DNA from: Ruegeria arenilitoris
GTDB lineage: Bacteria; Pseudomonadota; Alphaproteobacteria; Rhodobacterales; Rhodobacteraceae
Reading direction: 5' to 3'
DNA length: 64,000 nt
Assembly (NCBI RefSeq): GCF_013032855.1
Contig: NZ_WQDA01000005.1
Coordinates: forward strand, 124,001-188,000
This document shows positions 1-10,478 of the stretch, in pieces. A model generated the notes under the pieces. The model did no database searches. It saw nothing but the letters and a program-made list of their open reading frames with translations, and had not been told where the DNA came from. The translations under genes were made by a program, and so were the position numbers. The stretch's first letter is position 1. Each line of letters opens with the position of its first letter.

Positions 1-341
1 GTAAGATGGAAGTGGACGCGGCCGAGTTCGCCCAGGCTGTCGACCGGGTGGCAACCGTGTCGTCCGAGCGGTCCCGTGCGGTAAAGCTGCAGTTGGACGG
101 CGACAAGCTGGTCCTGTCGGTGAATGCGCCCGACAGCGGCGCCGCCGAGGAGGAGCTGGCCGTGGCCTATGGCGACGAACGGCTGGAAATCGGCTTCAAC
201 GCCAAGTACCTGCTGGAAATCGCAAGCCAGGTGGACCGCGAGAACGCGGTGTTCCTGTTCAATTCGGCGGGCGACCCGACCCTGATGCGCGAAGGCAATG
301 ACCAGAGCGCGGTCTATGTCGTGATGCCGATGCGCGTCTGA
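1..341 (+). CDS. dnaN: DNA polymerase III beta subunit (sliding clamp), C-terminal part
   Basis: The window opens inside this gene, so only about the last 113 codons are present; the reading frame is set by codon 3-5. The clamp encircles DNA and tethers the replicative polymerase. The visible part is the third clamp domain and ends YVVMPMRV, the conserved C-terminal strand of the family that helps form the peptide-binding pocket for polymerase and other clamp partners. recF follows about 60 bases downstream on the same strand, the usual dnaN-recF order. The identification rests on the C-terminal signature and context. Confidence 0.95.
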   Translation, partial: KMEVDAAEFAQAVDRVATVSSERSRAVKLQLDGDKLVLSVNAPDSGAAEEELAVAYGDERLEIGFNAKYLLEIASQVDRENAVFLFNSAGDPTLMREGNDQSAVYVVMPMRV

Positions 342-400
342 TCGCACGGGCGCGGGGTGCGTCCGGCGCGCGTGTTTGTGCAAGAATGAAGGGAGGGGTC

Positions 401-1501
401 ATGGCTTTGGCCCTGACCGAATTGACGGTCTCGCATTTTCGGTCGCACAAGCTGGCGCGCATGGCGCTGGACGGGCGGCCGGTGGCCTTGTACGGGCCGA
501 ACGGGGCCGGCAAGACCAATATCCTCGAGGCGGTATCCCTGTTTTCACCCGGCCGCGGCATGCGCCGGGCCAGCGCCGCCGAGATGACGCGCCGGCCCGA
601 GGCGCTGGGCTGGAAGCTGAGCGGTCTTCTGGACGTTCAGGGCTGCCGGTCCGAGATCGAAACCTGGTCCGAGGGGGGCGCAGCGCGGCAGGTCCGGATC
701 GACGGAAAGGCAGCCAGCCAGATCGATCTGGGCAAGCTGGCGCGGGTCGTCTGGCTGATGCCCGCGATGGACCGGCTTTGGATCGAAGGCGCCGAAGGCC
801 GGCGGCGCTTTCTGGACCGGGTGACGCTGAGTTTCGATCCGAGCCATGCCGAGGCCGCGTTGATCTATGAAAAGGCCATGCGCGAACGGAACCGCCTGCT
901 GAAAGAGCAGGTGCGTGACGCGCATTGGTACGCGGCGCTCGAGGCTCAGATGGCCGAAACCGGGCATCGCATTCATACCGCGCGGCTGGGTGCTCTGGCG
1001 CAGTTGCGCGCGGCGCAGGAACAGGCCGAGACCGCCTTTCCCTCGGCGGAACTGGAACTTGTTCAGTCCGAAGGGGACATGCCCGAAAGCGCGCAGGATC
1101 TGTTGGAGGCGCTGGCCGAAAACCGGTTCCGCGACCTGGCGGCGGGGCGCACATTGGTGGGGCCGCACCGGTCGGATCTGTATGGGGTTTTTGCCGCCAA
1201 AGGCGTTGCGGCCAGTGAGTGTTCGACCGGAGAGCAGAAGGCGCTGTTGGTGTCGTTGATTCTGTCCAACGCGCGGGCGCTGGCCGCGCAGGTCGGAGCA
1301 CCGCCGATCCTGTTGCTGGACGAGGTGGCGGCCCATCTGGACGCGGACCGTCGGGCGGCGCTGTATGATGAAATCTGCGCGCTGGGGGCGCAGGCCTGGA
1401 TGACCGGAACAGGCCCCGAGTTGTTCGCCGAACTGGGCGACCGGGCGCAGTCTTTCGTGGTCAATGACGCGGGTGACGGCTCGACCGTCACCCCCGCCTG
1501 A
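401..1501 (+). CDS. recF: DNA replication and repair protein RecF
   Basis: RecF is an SMC-like ATPase that works with RecO and RecR to load RecA at single-stranded gaps. From the chosen start the Walker A motif GPNGAGKT is at residues 32-39. An ABC-type signature (STGEQKALL) and a Walker B (ILLLDEVAAHLD, near residue 302) follow in the C-terminal third. Length (366 aa) is normal. An upstream in-frame ATG at 386 exists, but the purine-rich GGGAGGGG at 391-398 sits just before the ATG at 401, so 401 is preferred. It follows dnaN closely and is probably cotranscribed with it. Confidence 0.95.
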   Translation: MALALTELTVSHFRSHKLARMALDGRPVALYGPNGAGKTNILEAVSLFSPGRGMRRASAAEMTRRPEALGWKLSGLLDVQGCRSEIETWSEGGAARQVRIDGKAASQIDLGKLARVVWLMPAMDRLWIEGAEGRRRFLDRVTLSFDPSHAEAALIYEKAMRERNRLLKEQVRDAHWYAALEAQMAETGHRIHTARLGALAQLRAAQEQAETAFPSAELELVQSEGDMPESAQDLLEALAENRFRDLAAGRTLVGPHRSDLYGVFAAKGVAASECSTGEQKALLVSLILSNARALAAQVGAPPILLLDEVAAHLDADRRAALYDEICALGAQAWMTGTGPELFAELGDRAQSFVVNDAGDGSTVTPA

Positions 1502-1506
1502 GCGGA

Positions 1507-2073
1507 TCAGGCCGGCTCGCCAACCTTGCGTTCCCACAGGAAGGGACGCATCACCTCGTCCACCGGCGTCTGGGCCATGTGGTTGACGTAGTTCGACATG
1601 GTTTTCTGCGCCAGGCCCAGGATCACGTCCAGAACGGCGCGGTGCGAATAGCCCGCATCAAAAAACGCCTGCAACTGCGCGTCGGTGACGTTGCCGCGCT
1701 GGTTCATCACCTGCACCGTGAACGTACGCAGTGCTTCGAGCTTGGGCGAGGGCAGCGGGGTTTCATTGCGCAGCGCTTCGGTGATCTCGTCGGACACCTT
1801 CATCATCTTGGCGATGCCGGTATGGGCCGGAACGCAATAGTGGCATTCGTTTTCCACGTTGATGGTCTGCCAGACGACCGTTTTCTCGTCATTGTCGAAA
1901 TCGGTCTGCAGGAACAGGTGGTGCAGAACCTGATAGGCCTCAAGGTGCTGTGGGCTTTCGGCCATGACCTTGTGCAGGCCCGGCAGGCGGCCAAACGCGG
2001 CCTGCGATTTCTCGAGCAGGGGTTTTGAACCTTCAGGGGCGGTGTTGAGGTCATGCGAGGGAAAATCGGCCAT
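1507..2073 (-). CDS. Carboxymuconolactone decarboxylase / AhpD-like family protein
   Basis: A 188-residue protein with the AhpD-type motif E-x2-C-x2-C-x3-H (ENECHYCVPAH, around residues 71-81). In AhpD the two cysteines and histidine carry out peroxidase or disulfide-reductase chemistry, so a role in peroxide or organic hydroperoxide defence is likely, though many family members have unknown substrates. It is divergent from the TetR-type gene starting at 2171 and shares an operator region with it, so it is probably that regulator's target. Its end converges on recF with 5 bases between the stops. Confidence 0.85.
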   Translation of the reverse strand: MADFPSHDLNTAPEGSKPLLEKSQAAFGRLPGLHKVMAESPQHLEAYQVLHHLFLQTDFDNDEKTVVWQTINVENECHYCVPAHTGIAKMMKVSDEITEALRNETPLPSPKLEALRTFTVQVMNQRGNVTDAQLQAFFDAGYSHRAVLDVILGLAQKTMSNYVNHMAQTPVDEVMRPFLWERKVGEPA

Positions 2074-2116
2074 TTCGGGTCTCCTTTTCTGGCGGCTGAG
2101 TCCGAAATAGGCTTTA

Positions 2117-2156
2117 TTGAGCGATCACTCAAGTATATATTTGAGTAATCGTTCAA
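2117..2156. promoter_or_regulatory. Tandem palindromic operator between AhpD-like and TetR genes
   Basis: Two 16-base near-palindromes of the same type lie 24 bases apart: TTGAGCGATCACTCAA at 2117-2132 and TTGAGTAATCGTTCAA at 2141-2156, separated by an AT-rich spacer. Pseudo-palindromes of about this size are typical TetR operators. Both lie in the divergent intergenic region, so binding could control both genes. The repeats are seen directly; the binding protein is inferred from position. Confidence 0.7.
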
Positions 2157-2170
2157 GAATTGGTGATCAC

Positions 2171-2743
2171 ATGCCCCGCAAACCTGCCTATGACCGTGAC
2201 GCGCTGATCGCGCAGGCCCGAGACCTGTTCTGGCGTCAGGGTTGGGCGGGCACGTCCCTGAAGGATCTCGAGAATGCGCTGAAGCTGAAGCCCGGCAGCT
2301 TTTACGCCGCTTTCGGGTCAAAGGACGCCTTGTATGCCCTGACGCTGGAGCGCTATGCGGATGAAGGTGTTGCCCGGCTTGAAGCTCTCGCCCAGGAACT
2401 GGGGCCGCTGGGTGCGCTCAAGACCCAGCCGCGTTTGGTCGTCGAGGCCGCGAACGCGCCCGCAAAGGCCTGCATGCTGGCCAAGACCTATGCCGAGTTG
2501 AGCGCAAAGGACCATGATCTGGCGCAACTGGCCGCGATCCATCTGTCGCGGATGAAGGCCTGTTTCGCCGATCTGTTCCGGCAGGCGCAGGCGCAGGGGC
2601 AGATCGGTCTCGACCATGATCCCGAGCGGCTGGCGACGCGCTATCAGTCCGACCTTTTGGGCCTGCGCCTGTCGGCCGAGCGCGGCGATGTCGATGCCCG
2701 CCAAATCGCTGCTGATATCGCCGCCGATCTGGATAGATTGTGA
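2171..2743 (+). CDS. TetR family transcriptional regulator
   Basis: A 190-residue regulator with an N-terminal TetR helix-turn-helix: the segment AGTSLKDLENALKLKPGSFY (about residues 26-45) followed by AAFGSKDALY is the classic recognition-helix region. The C-terminal ligand-binding part is not assignable. The start at 2171 was chosen because the longer frame from 2117 would translate the operator palindromes, and the HTH begins at the normal distance from this ATG. It likely represses itself and the divergent AhpD-like gene, with a possible redox or electrophile signal suggested by that neighbour. Confidence 0.85.
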   Translation: MPRKPAYDRDALIAQARDLFWRQGWAGTSLKDLENALKLKPGSFYAAFGSKDALYALTLERYADEGVARLEALAQELGPLGALKTQPRLVVEAANAPAKACMLAKTYAELSAKDHDLAQLAAIHLSRMKACFADLFRQAQAQGQIGLDHDPERLATRYQSDLLGLRLSAERGDVDARQIAADIAADLDRL

Positions 2744-2781
2744 CCGTCTGAGGTCGGCAGATCAGCTCGGCTCGCGCCTGA

Positions 2782-5284
<2,503 letters not shown>

Positions 5285-5286
<2 letters not shown>

Positions 5287-5304
5287 TCGTTTCGCAAGAC
5301 GACT
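5285..5304. terminator. Short hairpin after gyrB
   Basis: A 6-base stem (AGTCGT / ACGACT) with an 8-base loop starts inside the gyrB stop codon. No T-run follows directly, so this is at best a weak terminator. The rest of the spacer to 5462 shows no gene. Confidence 0.3.
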
Positions 5305-5462
5305 GAACCGGCCCAACTGACGGCAGCTTTTTTCAGGACCCTCCTACGGCCAAAAAACGCGGCCTGGGAGCGGTTCTGAGTGGCGCGGATCAAGGAAGTT
5401 GGACCCAATGCGGGCTTTCTTGGCTAAGTCATCCGTACGGGGTGAGTTCCGTGCAGTAGCGA

Positions 5463-6377
5463 TCAAATCTCAGGGATATTGAAAACGTACAGGCGCGACT
5501 TCTCGGCATCGTCCGTGAGGATGTAGAGAAGCCCTTTGGCCTCATCCAAGGCGATCCCTTCGGGGTGCTTCACGACCTTTCGGTCTCCATTTTTCATATA
5601 CGTCAGTTCGATCGTATCTGCTGTTCTCGTCTCTGGATCGTACAAAAAGATCTGGCGTCCCTTGTCGCTGAGAATCCACAGCACACCCGACACGGACCAA
5701 GCCAAACCGCTCACATCCAGTTCATCGTCATTCACGCGATCCGAAACAAAACCAGATCCACGATCCAAAGGGATGACTTCCTGAATTTCAGTTAGGTCCG
5801 GTGACACGACCAGCAACAGACGCGGTTGTCCTTCAATGACAACGAATACTCGCCCAGTGTCCGGGTCGACGGTGATGCCCTCAGGCCCCTTGTTCAGCGG
5901 GTTGCCGACCAGCAGTTCGGCAGCGGCCGGGTACCCCTTGAGGGACGCAAGTGGGACCCTTGTCAGTTGGATAGGGTCGGTTGGTTGAACGACCAATATC
6001 GATCGATCGGTTTCCTGGAGGAGCAAAACCGACCCGTCTTTTCGCGACGCGACGCCCTCCAAATCTGATCCGGCCAAAGGGGGCAACTGGAAGGACTTTC
6101 CCAATACTCCGTCGATTCGAAGTAGGTGCAGTTTTGGCTCAGCGTCGCTTACAGACCACAGGAAGCCTTCGGCGTTGGACAGCGACAAACCGGAAGGTTC
6201 GGAAAATCCCTTTGATTTGTCCGCCACCTTGAATCTATCGACCAGAACCAGATCAGCACTTTTTGCATAGGCAGAGCCAGACCAAGGCAAAAACGCTGCC
6301 GCTAGGAAGCTGGCCGCAAGAGCGGATCTTCCAAATTTGCAGAAGCGCCGTGAAATTTCAGGCTTTGACGGAAACAC
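5463..6377 (-). CDS. Exported SdiA-regulated/esterase-like beta-propeller protein
   Basis: About 304 residues from a GTG start. The N-terminus has an arginine-rich stretch and a hydrophobic core ending SGSAYA, a signal peptide. The mature part has repeated propeller-like blades (SEPSGLSLS, SDLEGVA, GPEGITVDPDTGRVFVV, HPEGIALDEAKGLLYIL) typical of the SdiA-regulated (YjiK-type) family, which resembles phytase-like propellers. Its substrate is unknown. The start is uncertain: a strong AAGGAGG lies near 6488-6494 on this strand with no usable in-frame start after it, so GTG at 6377 is the best compromise. The gene diverges from the DUF4956-like gene. Confidence 0.7.
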   Translation of the reverse strand: MFPSKPEISRRFCKFGRSALAASFLAAAFLPWSGSAYAKSADLVLVDRFKVADKSKGFSEPSGLSLSNAEGFLWSVSDAEPKLHLLRIDGVLGKSFQLPPLAGSDLEGVASRKDGSVLLLQETDRSILVVQPTDPIQLTRVPLASLKGYPAAAELLVGNPLNKGPEGITVDPDTGRVFVVIEGQPRLLLVVSPDLTEIQEVIPLDRGSGFVSDRVNDDELDVSGLAWSVSGVLWILSDKGRQIFLYDPETRTADTIELTYMKNGDRKVVKHPEGIALDEAKGLLYILTDDAEKSRLYVFNIPEI

Positions 6378-6572
6378 GTGCTTTCTGCCCTTCGATTTTC
6401 TCGTGTGTGTGACACACCCCTTTATCGCATTCGTATCACAACTTGTCTGCGATGTCGGGAGAATGCGCTTTGAACTCTTTACCTGATCCTCCTTGTTGGG
6501 ATTGACTTGTAAGGGGCGCGATTTGCGCGTGATGACGTGTACTGTCTGGGCACAAGCAGGAAGGACGATGAA

Positions 6573-7331
6573 TTGAATACGATTTTCCCGTTTGTGACTG
6601 TGTTGTTGATGCTGCTGTTGCCCGGTGCCGCGATGTCGCAAATCGACCCGGCGACGATGCTAGCCGGGGCTTCGGAATCGGAGATTCTGATCGAACGCAG
6701 ATGGACGCAGTTTCGCGGCAAACAGGAACTGTATTTCTTTTCTCTTGATGTGCTGGTCACGATCGTTCTGGCTGGCTTGATCGTCTATCATCCGGTGCGG
6801 CGCAAAGCCCGTAGAAGTGTCGGCGACATCGTCATGCCCAGGCTTTTCTTCCTATATGCGCTGATCGGCATGGCGGTGGGGTTCCTGGTCGTCCAGCACG
6901 GGTCAATGATCGGGTTCGTTATCTTCGGCATCGGAGCGTTGCTCAGGTTTCGCTCCAATTTGGATGATCCGATAGACACTGTCGAATTGATCGTCGTAAC
7001 CGTTCTTGGGCTTGCGGTCGGGTTGGGCCTGCCGCTGATGGCCACATTGGTGGCGGTTGTCTGTTGGTGTTTCATTTGGCTCGGAGGGCGAAACAAGGGC
7101 GTTGAAATATCGCTTAAGGCTTCGGACGAGGAGCACTCATTGAACGTCAGCAGCGCCATTGAAGCGATGGCCGCCGACGCCGGCTGGAAGCTGATCAGAA
7201 AACACCATGTACCCGGCAAATCCCGAATTTCATTGCTTTTCATTACCTCGGGTGGACTTTCCGAGGCCCGCATCGAAGAGATGATAAACGATTTGGTCCC
7301 TGAAAAAGTTGAGTTGAAGCTCAGCTTCTAG
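6573..7331 (+). CDS. DUF4956-like integral membrane protein
   Basis: A 252-residue membrane protein from a TTG start with AGGAAGGA about 8 bases upstream. A first hydrophobic segment or signal anchor (ends PGAAMSQ) is followed by about four further membrane helices. The central block IFGIGALLRFRSNLDDPID with a following LIVVTVLGLAVGLGL helix resembles the conserved DUF4956 core, and a soluble C-terminal region of about 75 residues follows. DUF4956 proteins are often encoded near CotH-type kinases and VTC polyphosphate polymerases; here a kinase-like gene is nearby. No biochemical role is known. It ends directly against the metallophosphoesterase stop on the other strand. Confidence 0.6.
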   Translation: MNTIFPFVTVLLMLLLPGAAMSQIDPATMLAGASESEILIERRWTQFRGKQELYFFSLDVLVTIVLAGLIVYHPVRRKARRSVGDIVMPRLFFLYALIGMAVGFLVVQHGSMIGFVIFGIGALLRFRSNLDDPIDTVELIVVTVLGLAVGLGLPLMATLVAVVCWCFIWLGGRNKGVEISLKASDEEHSLNVSSAIEAMAADAGWKLIRKHHVPGKSRISLLFITSGGLSEARIEEMINDLVPEKVELKLSF

Positions 7332-8273
7332 TCATTTCACAAGGTCTAAACGTTTCAACACCGCATTCGGGGATCTGATCTCTGTCGGGAGCGACTTGAA
7401 GTCGACAGATCTTTCAAAATCCGGCCCGCGATATACTGCTATCCCAAACTCTCCGTTCGGCTGGAAGGTGACATGCGTGAAACTGTGAGTTGACCTGGCG
7501 CGATCACCGATTAGCCGCCGCGGGCCACCACCCAAGCAAGCTTGCGAAACATAGGCCACGCCGTCTTTCCAGCCAGGGTAGAAGGCATGATGGTGGCCAG
7601 ACAGGTGCAGAACGACGCCGCTTTGCAGGTAGATTTTTTCAAGCGTCGGGTCACCGATGATTTCGCGTTCGCGCTGGATCGCAAACGGCCACAGCGGGAG
7701 GTGGCTGAACGTGACAATCGGGTCTCCACCAGCCCCAAGTTGCACAAGTTGGTCCTGCTGATCGCCGGATAGTGGCCCAAGGGTCGTGGCATCCAAAGAC
7801 GCAAAGGTTATCCCCTGCATTTCGAACGCGTAGAAGAACGGATAGTCATCCGACATCAGGAAGTTGACGTCTGGCTTTCTGGGGGCCCATTCCTCGGCAT
7901 ATATTTTTCTCTCGCGCTCGAACCCGCGATAGGCCGAGGCATCATGGTTTCCCGGCGTGACCGCAAATGGAATTCCGGCAGCCTCCAGCGGGTCGGACAC
8001 CGCCTTGTGAAACGCCTTCCACATCTCTCTGACCTGCTTGTCTGAAAGGTTTGGGATGCGTTGCCCGGCGACCATGTCGCCCGTCGAAATCACCAGATCG
8101 GGATCAATCTCAATTATCCGCTTGATAGCCTTTTCGATGCGGGCATCGTATTTGACCGAGCCATAGCTGCCGTTCAGATCCGATATGACGATCACATCCA
8201 AAGCGACCGCTCTGCAGGCGAGCACGACCGTCCAAACGAACGCCGCGACAGTGATCGAACGCTTAAGGATCAT
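7332..8273 (-). CDS. Exported calcineurin-like metallophosphoesterase
   Basis: A 313-residue phosphoesterase with a signal peptide (hydrophobic residues 8-24, ending RAVA). The two-metal motifs are SDLN (32-34), STGDMV (Asp 66), GNHD (108-111), SHLP and GHHH. The first motif has Asn where most family members have His (DxH becomes DxN), so one metal site may differ. The substrate is unknown; phosphoproteins, phospholipids or nucleotides are possible. The start overlaps the end of the upstream kinase-like gene by 11 bases, indicating translational coupling in one minus-strand operon. Confidence 0.85.
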   Translation of the reverse strand: MILKRSITVAAFVWTVVLACRAVALDVIVISDLNGSYGSVKYDARIEKAIKRIIEIDPDLVISTGDMVAGQRIPNLSDKQVREMWKAFHKAVSDPLEAAGIPFAVTPGNHDASAYRGFERERKIYAEEWAPRKPDVNFLMSDDYPFFYAFEMQGITFASLDATTLGPLSGDQQDQLVQLGAGGDPIVTFSHLPLWPFAIQREREIIGDPTLEKIYLQSGVVLHLSGHHHAFYPGWKDGVAYVSQACLGGGPRRLIGDRARSTHSFTHVTFQPNGEFGIAVYRGPDFERSVDFKSLPTEIRSPNAVLKRLDLVK

Positions 8274-9696
8274 TGCAGTCCAGGCCCTCCGCTTCGGTAG
8301 TTTTGTTCAAAAAGAATGCGACAGGGTCCAAGTCAAACACCAGATCGCCTTTGGCACAATTGCTCTTGAGGATGGATGTTGCCAGCGCGGTGTTTTTGAC
8401 GACCTGCGCAATCTGACGGTCCGACAGCCCAAAGCTTTGTGACAACCAGCCGTAAACCGGGCCTTGCGTTTGAAGGTCACTGTTCAATGCAACCAGGCGC
8501 CGGTAAGTGTTTGGAGAGAAATGCCGCATTTTCTCCAGCATCTGAGTGGATTTCGCGAAGTTGGCATATTCGACGCGCCCACCGGCATCGTTGTCGTTCA
8601 GATTGCTGCGACGGATCAATATTGCATCGGCGGGAACGTCTCCATCATTCGGCTGATGGTGCTTCGTTTTCTGGTTCTTCAGTTTTCCGTCTTCGACCCA
8701 ATACCAGTAGGGCGTGAAATCAATATTTCCCACACGGTCCTGCTGGCTGAAGATGAAGTCGAGCAGAACAATCTCGGTAAGCTCCTTCATCCAGAAGGCC
8801 ATCTGTTGGTCGCTGACTTCGGGCCCGAGGTCCTTGTTGATCTGCCGGTCCTTTCGGCCTTCCCTGACACCCTCTGCAATGGCCTCGGGCAAGGGTTTTG
8901 ACGACCGCAAGGCCAGGAAAGCGGGTGTTTCCTGAAAATCGCGATTTTGGCCTTTGCCCCAACCGGACTTGCGGGTGCCGTTGATTTCCGAGCCGTAGCG
9001 ATGACCGGGGCTATCAAGCAGGACACCGTATATCTGCGTTCGATCCGCGGTGAACAGATCATCCGTCGGTTGGTACGAGTTCGGGTCGGCATCCGCAGCC
9101 ACGAAAACCCGCCAGCCTTCATGGTTCATGCGCCCGCCATGAGATCCGCCGGAAATCGCAAGGCCGGGCTCTGCAACCTCGGTAAGATGCGCCTTAGCGT
9201 CCATGCTGCGCCAGACCGCCACCGGAACTTTCACCGTCGCGTCGAAATACCTTGAGAAATGATAGTAGAGCAGTGACGAGGTGGAAAATGTTCCGCTTGT
9301 ACCCTTCTGGTTCATGGTGGATTTGAATTTGGCCACTCTGCCATTGGCCAGTTCTTTTGCCGACTTGCCCTCCTTGCAAGCGTTTCTCTCGAACTCAGAG
9401 CGGTTCCCCACGTAGGGTCCTTCCGAAATATCGTAGACGGCCATTCCCGGGCTGGTGCTCCAAGTTTTTGGGCAAATGGCGATTTCGGGCGCATAGAAAT
9501 CGATCTCGCAATAGGCAGTTTCTTCCTCAAGATCGCTGTTCTTGTACTCGCCCGTTGGGACTTTTTCGATCCGAATGCAGCGTTCCGTAACACCATTGGG
9601 ACTATCAAATGCCGTGGCTTCTCCGCGAACATCGTCGCTCGCCCACAAGGCTGTGGGTGCAATGAGAGCCAGTGACCCCAGAAGATTGAATCTCAT
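8263..9696 (-). CDS. Exported kinase-like protein (FAM20/CotH/HipA-type features)
   Basis: A 477-residue protein with a signal peptide (1-19, ending ALWA) and several cysteines. I see an N-lobe-like pattern: lysines at 123/125 (VAKFK), then a helix SLLYYHFSRY (141-150) followed by VPVAVW, similar to the 'YHLSRLL...VPP' pattern of secreted FAM20/CotH kinases. LDFIFSQQDRVGN (312-324) resembles the catalytic loop with Asp 320 and Asn 324, and NDNDAGG (367-373) could be the metal-binding Asp motif. Kinase activity is inferred only. GGAGGA lies 9 bases before the ATG. It sits between the phosphatase-like and metallophosphoesterase genes. Confidence 0.5.
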   Translation of the reverse strand: MRFNLLGSLALIAPTALWASDDVRGEATAFDSPNGVTERCIRIEKVPTGEYKNSDLEEETAYCEIDFYAPEIAICPKTWSTSPGMAVYDISEGPYVGNRSEFERNACKEGKSAKELANGRVAKFKSTMNQKGTSGTFSTSSLLYYHFSRYFDATVKVPVAVWRSMDAKAHLTEVAEPGLAISGGSHGGRMNHEGWRVFVAADADPNSYQPTDDLFTADRTQIYGVLLDSPGHRYGSEINGTRKSGWGKGQNRDFQETPAFLALRSSKPLPEAIAEGVREGRKDRQINKDLGPEVSDQQMAFWMKELTEIVLLDFIFSQQDRVGNIDFTPYWYWVEDGKLKNQKTKHHQPNDGDVPADAILIRRSNLNDNDAGGRVEYANFAKSTQMLEKMRHFSPNTYRRLVALNSDLQTQGPVYGWLSQSFGLSDRQIAQVVKNTALATSILKSNCAKGDLVFDLDPVAFFLNKTTEAEGLDCNDP

Positions 9697-9715
9697 TTGG
9701 ATAGTCCTCCGGATG

Positions 9716-10360
9716 TCATTTGGGGCAAATCGCGGCCTGTTGTTCGGCGGAGATCTTCAAACTGGGGTCGAAACTGAAGTTGGAGAATTTCGAGTCAATC
9801 CACTGGTCACACCCGCCCGAACATGGGGCCCCGTTTCGGGCATCATTCCAATAGGCCTTGGCCCTTTCCTCCGTCCAACCGCAAAACTGAACAAGTGCCA
9901 TTGCCGACAAGGCGCCTGAGGAATGAACGCCCCACATGCAGTGCACCAGGACAGGACCCTTTCCAGGGTCCTCAATCACCTCGTGTACGGCGGCCATGAC
10001 ACTGCCGGGGCGGGACGATCTGGCGTTCTGATAGTCAAAGGATCCGTTTCCACAACTGGTTCGGCCGTATTCAGTGTTCTTGCCGAAATCCGCGTAAAAC
10101 CCGGCTGAAAACCCTTCATCGCACAGTGTTTCGCGCTGAGCGTTGCTCAAGCCCGTCCGACCCTTGTCGCCGCCCCTGAAGCCAGAGCGATACAAAACGC
10201 CGCTTAGGACTGGGCGAAAGAAAGCGACGCCGTCGACGCCTCCGTCGCTGCCCTTTGAGAGCATCTGGCTGTTGCTTGGGCCACCGTTTCGACTGGTGAC
10301 GTCAGAATTCGCCGCAGTTGCCAGAACACCGATGAATATGAGGGACGTCAAAAACCGCAT
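9716..10360 (-). CDS. Exported dual-specificity-phosphatase-like protein lacking the P-loop Arg
   Basis: A 214-residue protein with a signal peptide (1-18). The part FRPVLSGVLYRSGF... resembles bacterial dual-specificity or tyrosine phosphatases. The P-loop region is VHCMWGVHSSG: the nucleophile Cys 141 is present, but the Arg of the C-x5-R motif is Ser 147. A Cys-rich C-terminal region (C180, C184, C212) may form disulfides. Without the Arg it may be a phosphate-binding pseudophosphatase or use other chemistry. AAAGGA precedes the ATG. It is the first gene of the operon that continues into the kinase-like gene 19 bases later. Confidence 0.6.
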   Translation of the reverse strand: MRFLTSLIFIGVLATAANSDVTSRNGGPSNSQMLSKGSDGGVDGVAFFRPVLSGVLYRSGFRGGDKGRTGLSNAQRETLCDEGFSAGFYADFGKNTEYGRTSCGNGSFDYQNARSSRPGSVMAAVHEVIEDPGKGPVLVHCMWGVHSSGALSAMALVQFCGWTEERAKAYWNDARNGAPCSGGCDQWIDSKFSNFSFDPSLKISAEQQAAICPK

Positions 10361-10478
10361 GCGTATTCCTTTCTGTTTTCAGCCGGCGATGCTCACGCTT
10401 TTCCTGCCGGCAATCCCGCGGAGAGGCGCGTTCACGGTAACCAGGTCAGGTCGGCGGTTGGCTTCTCGCCCTCCAGCT

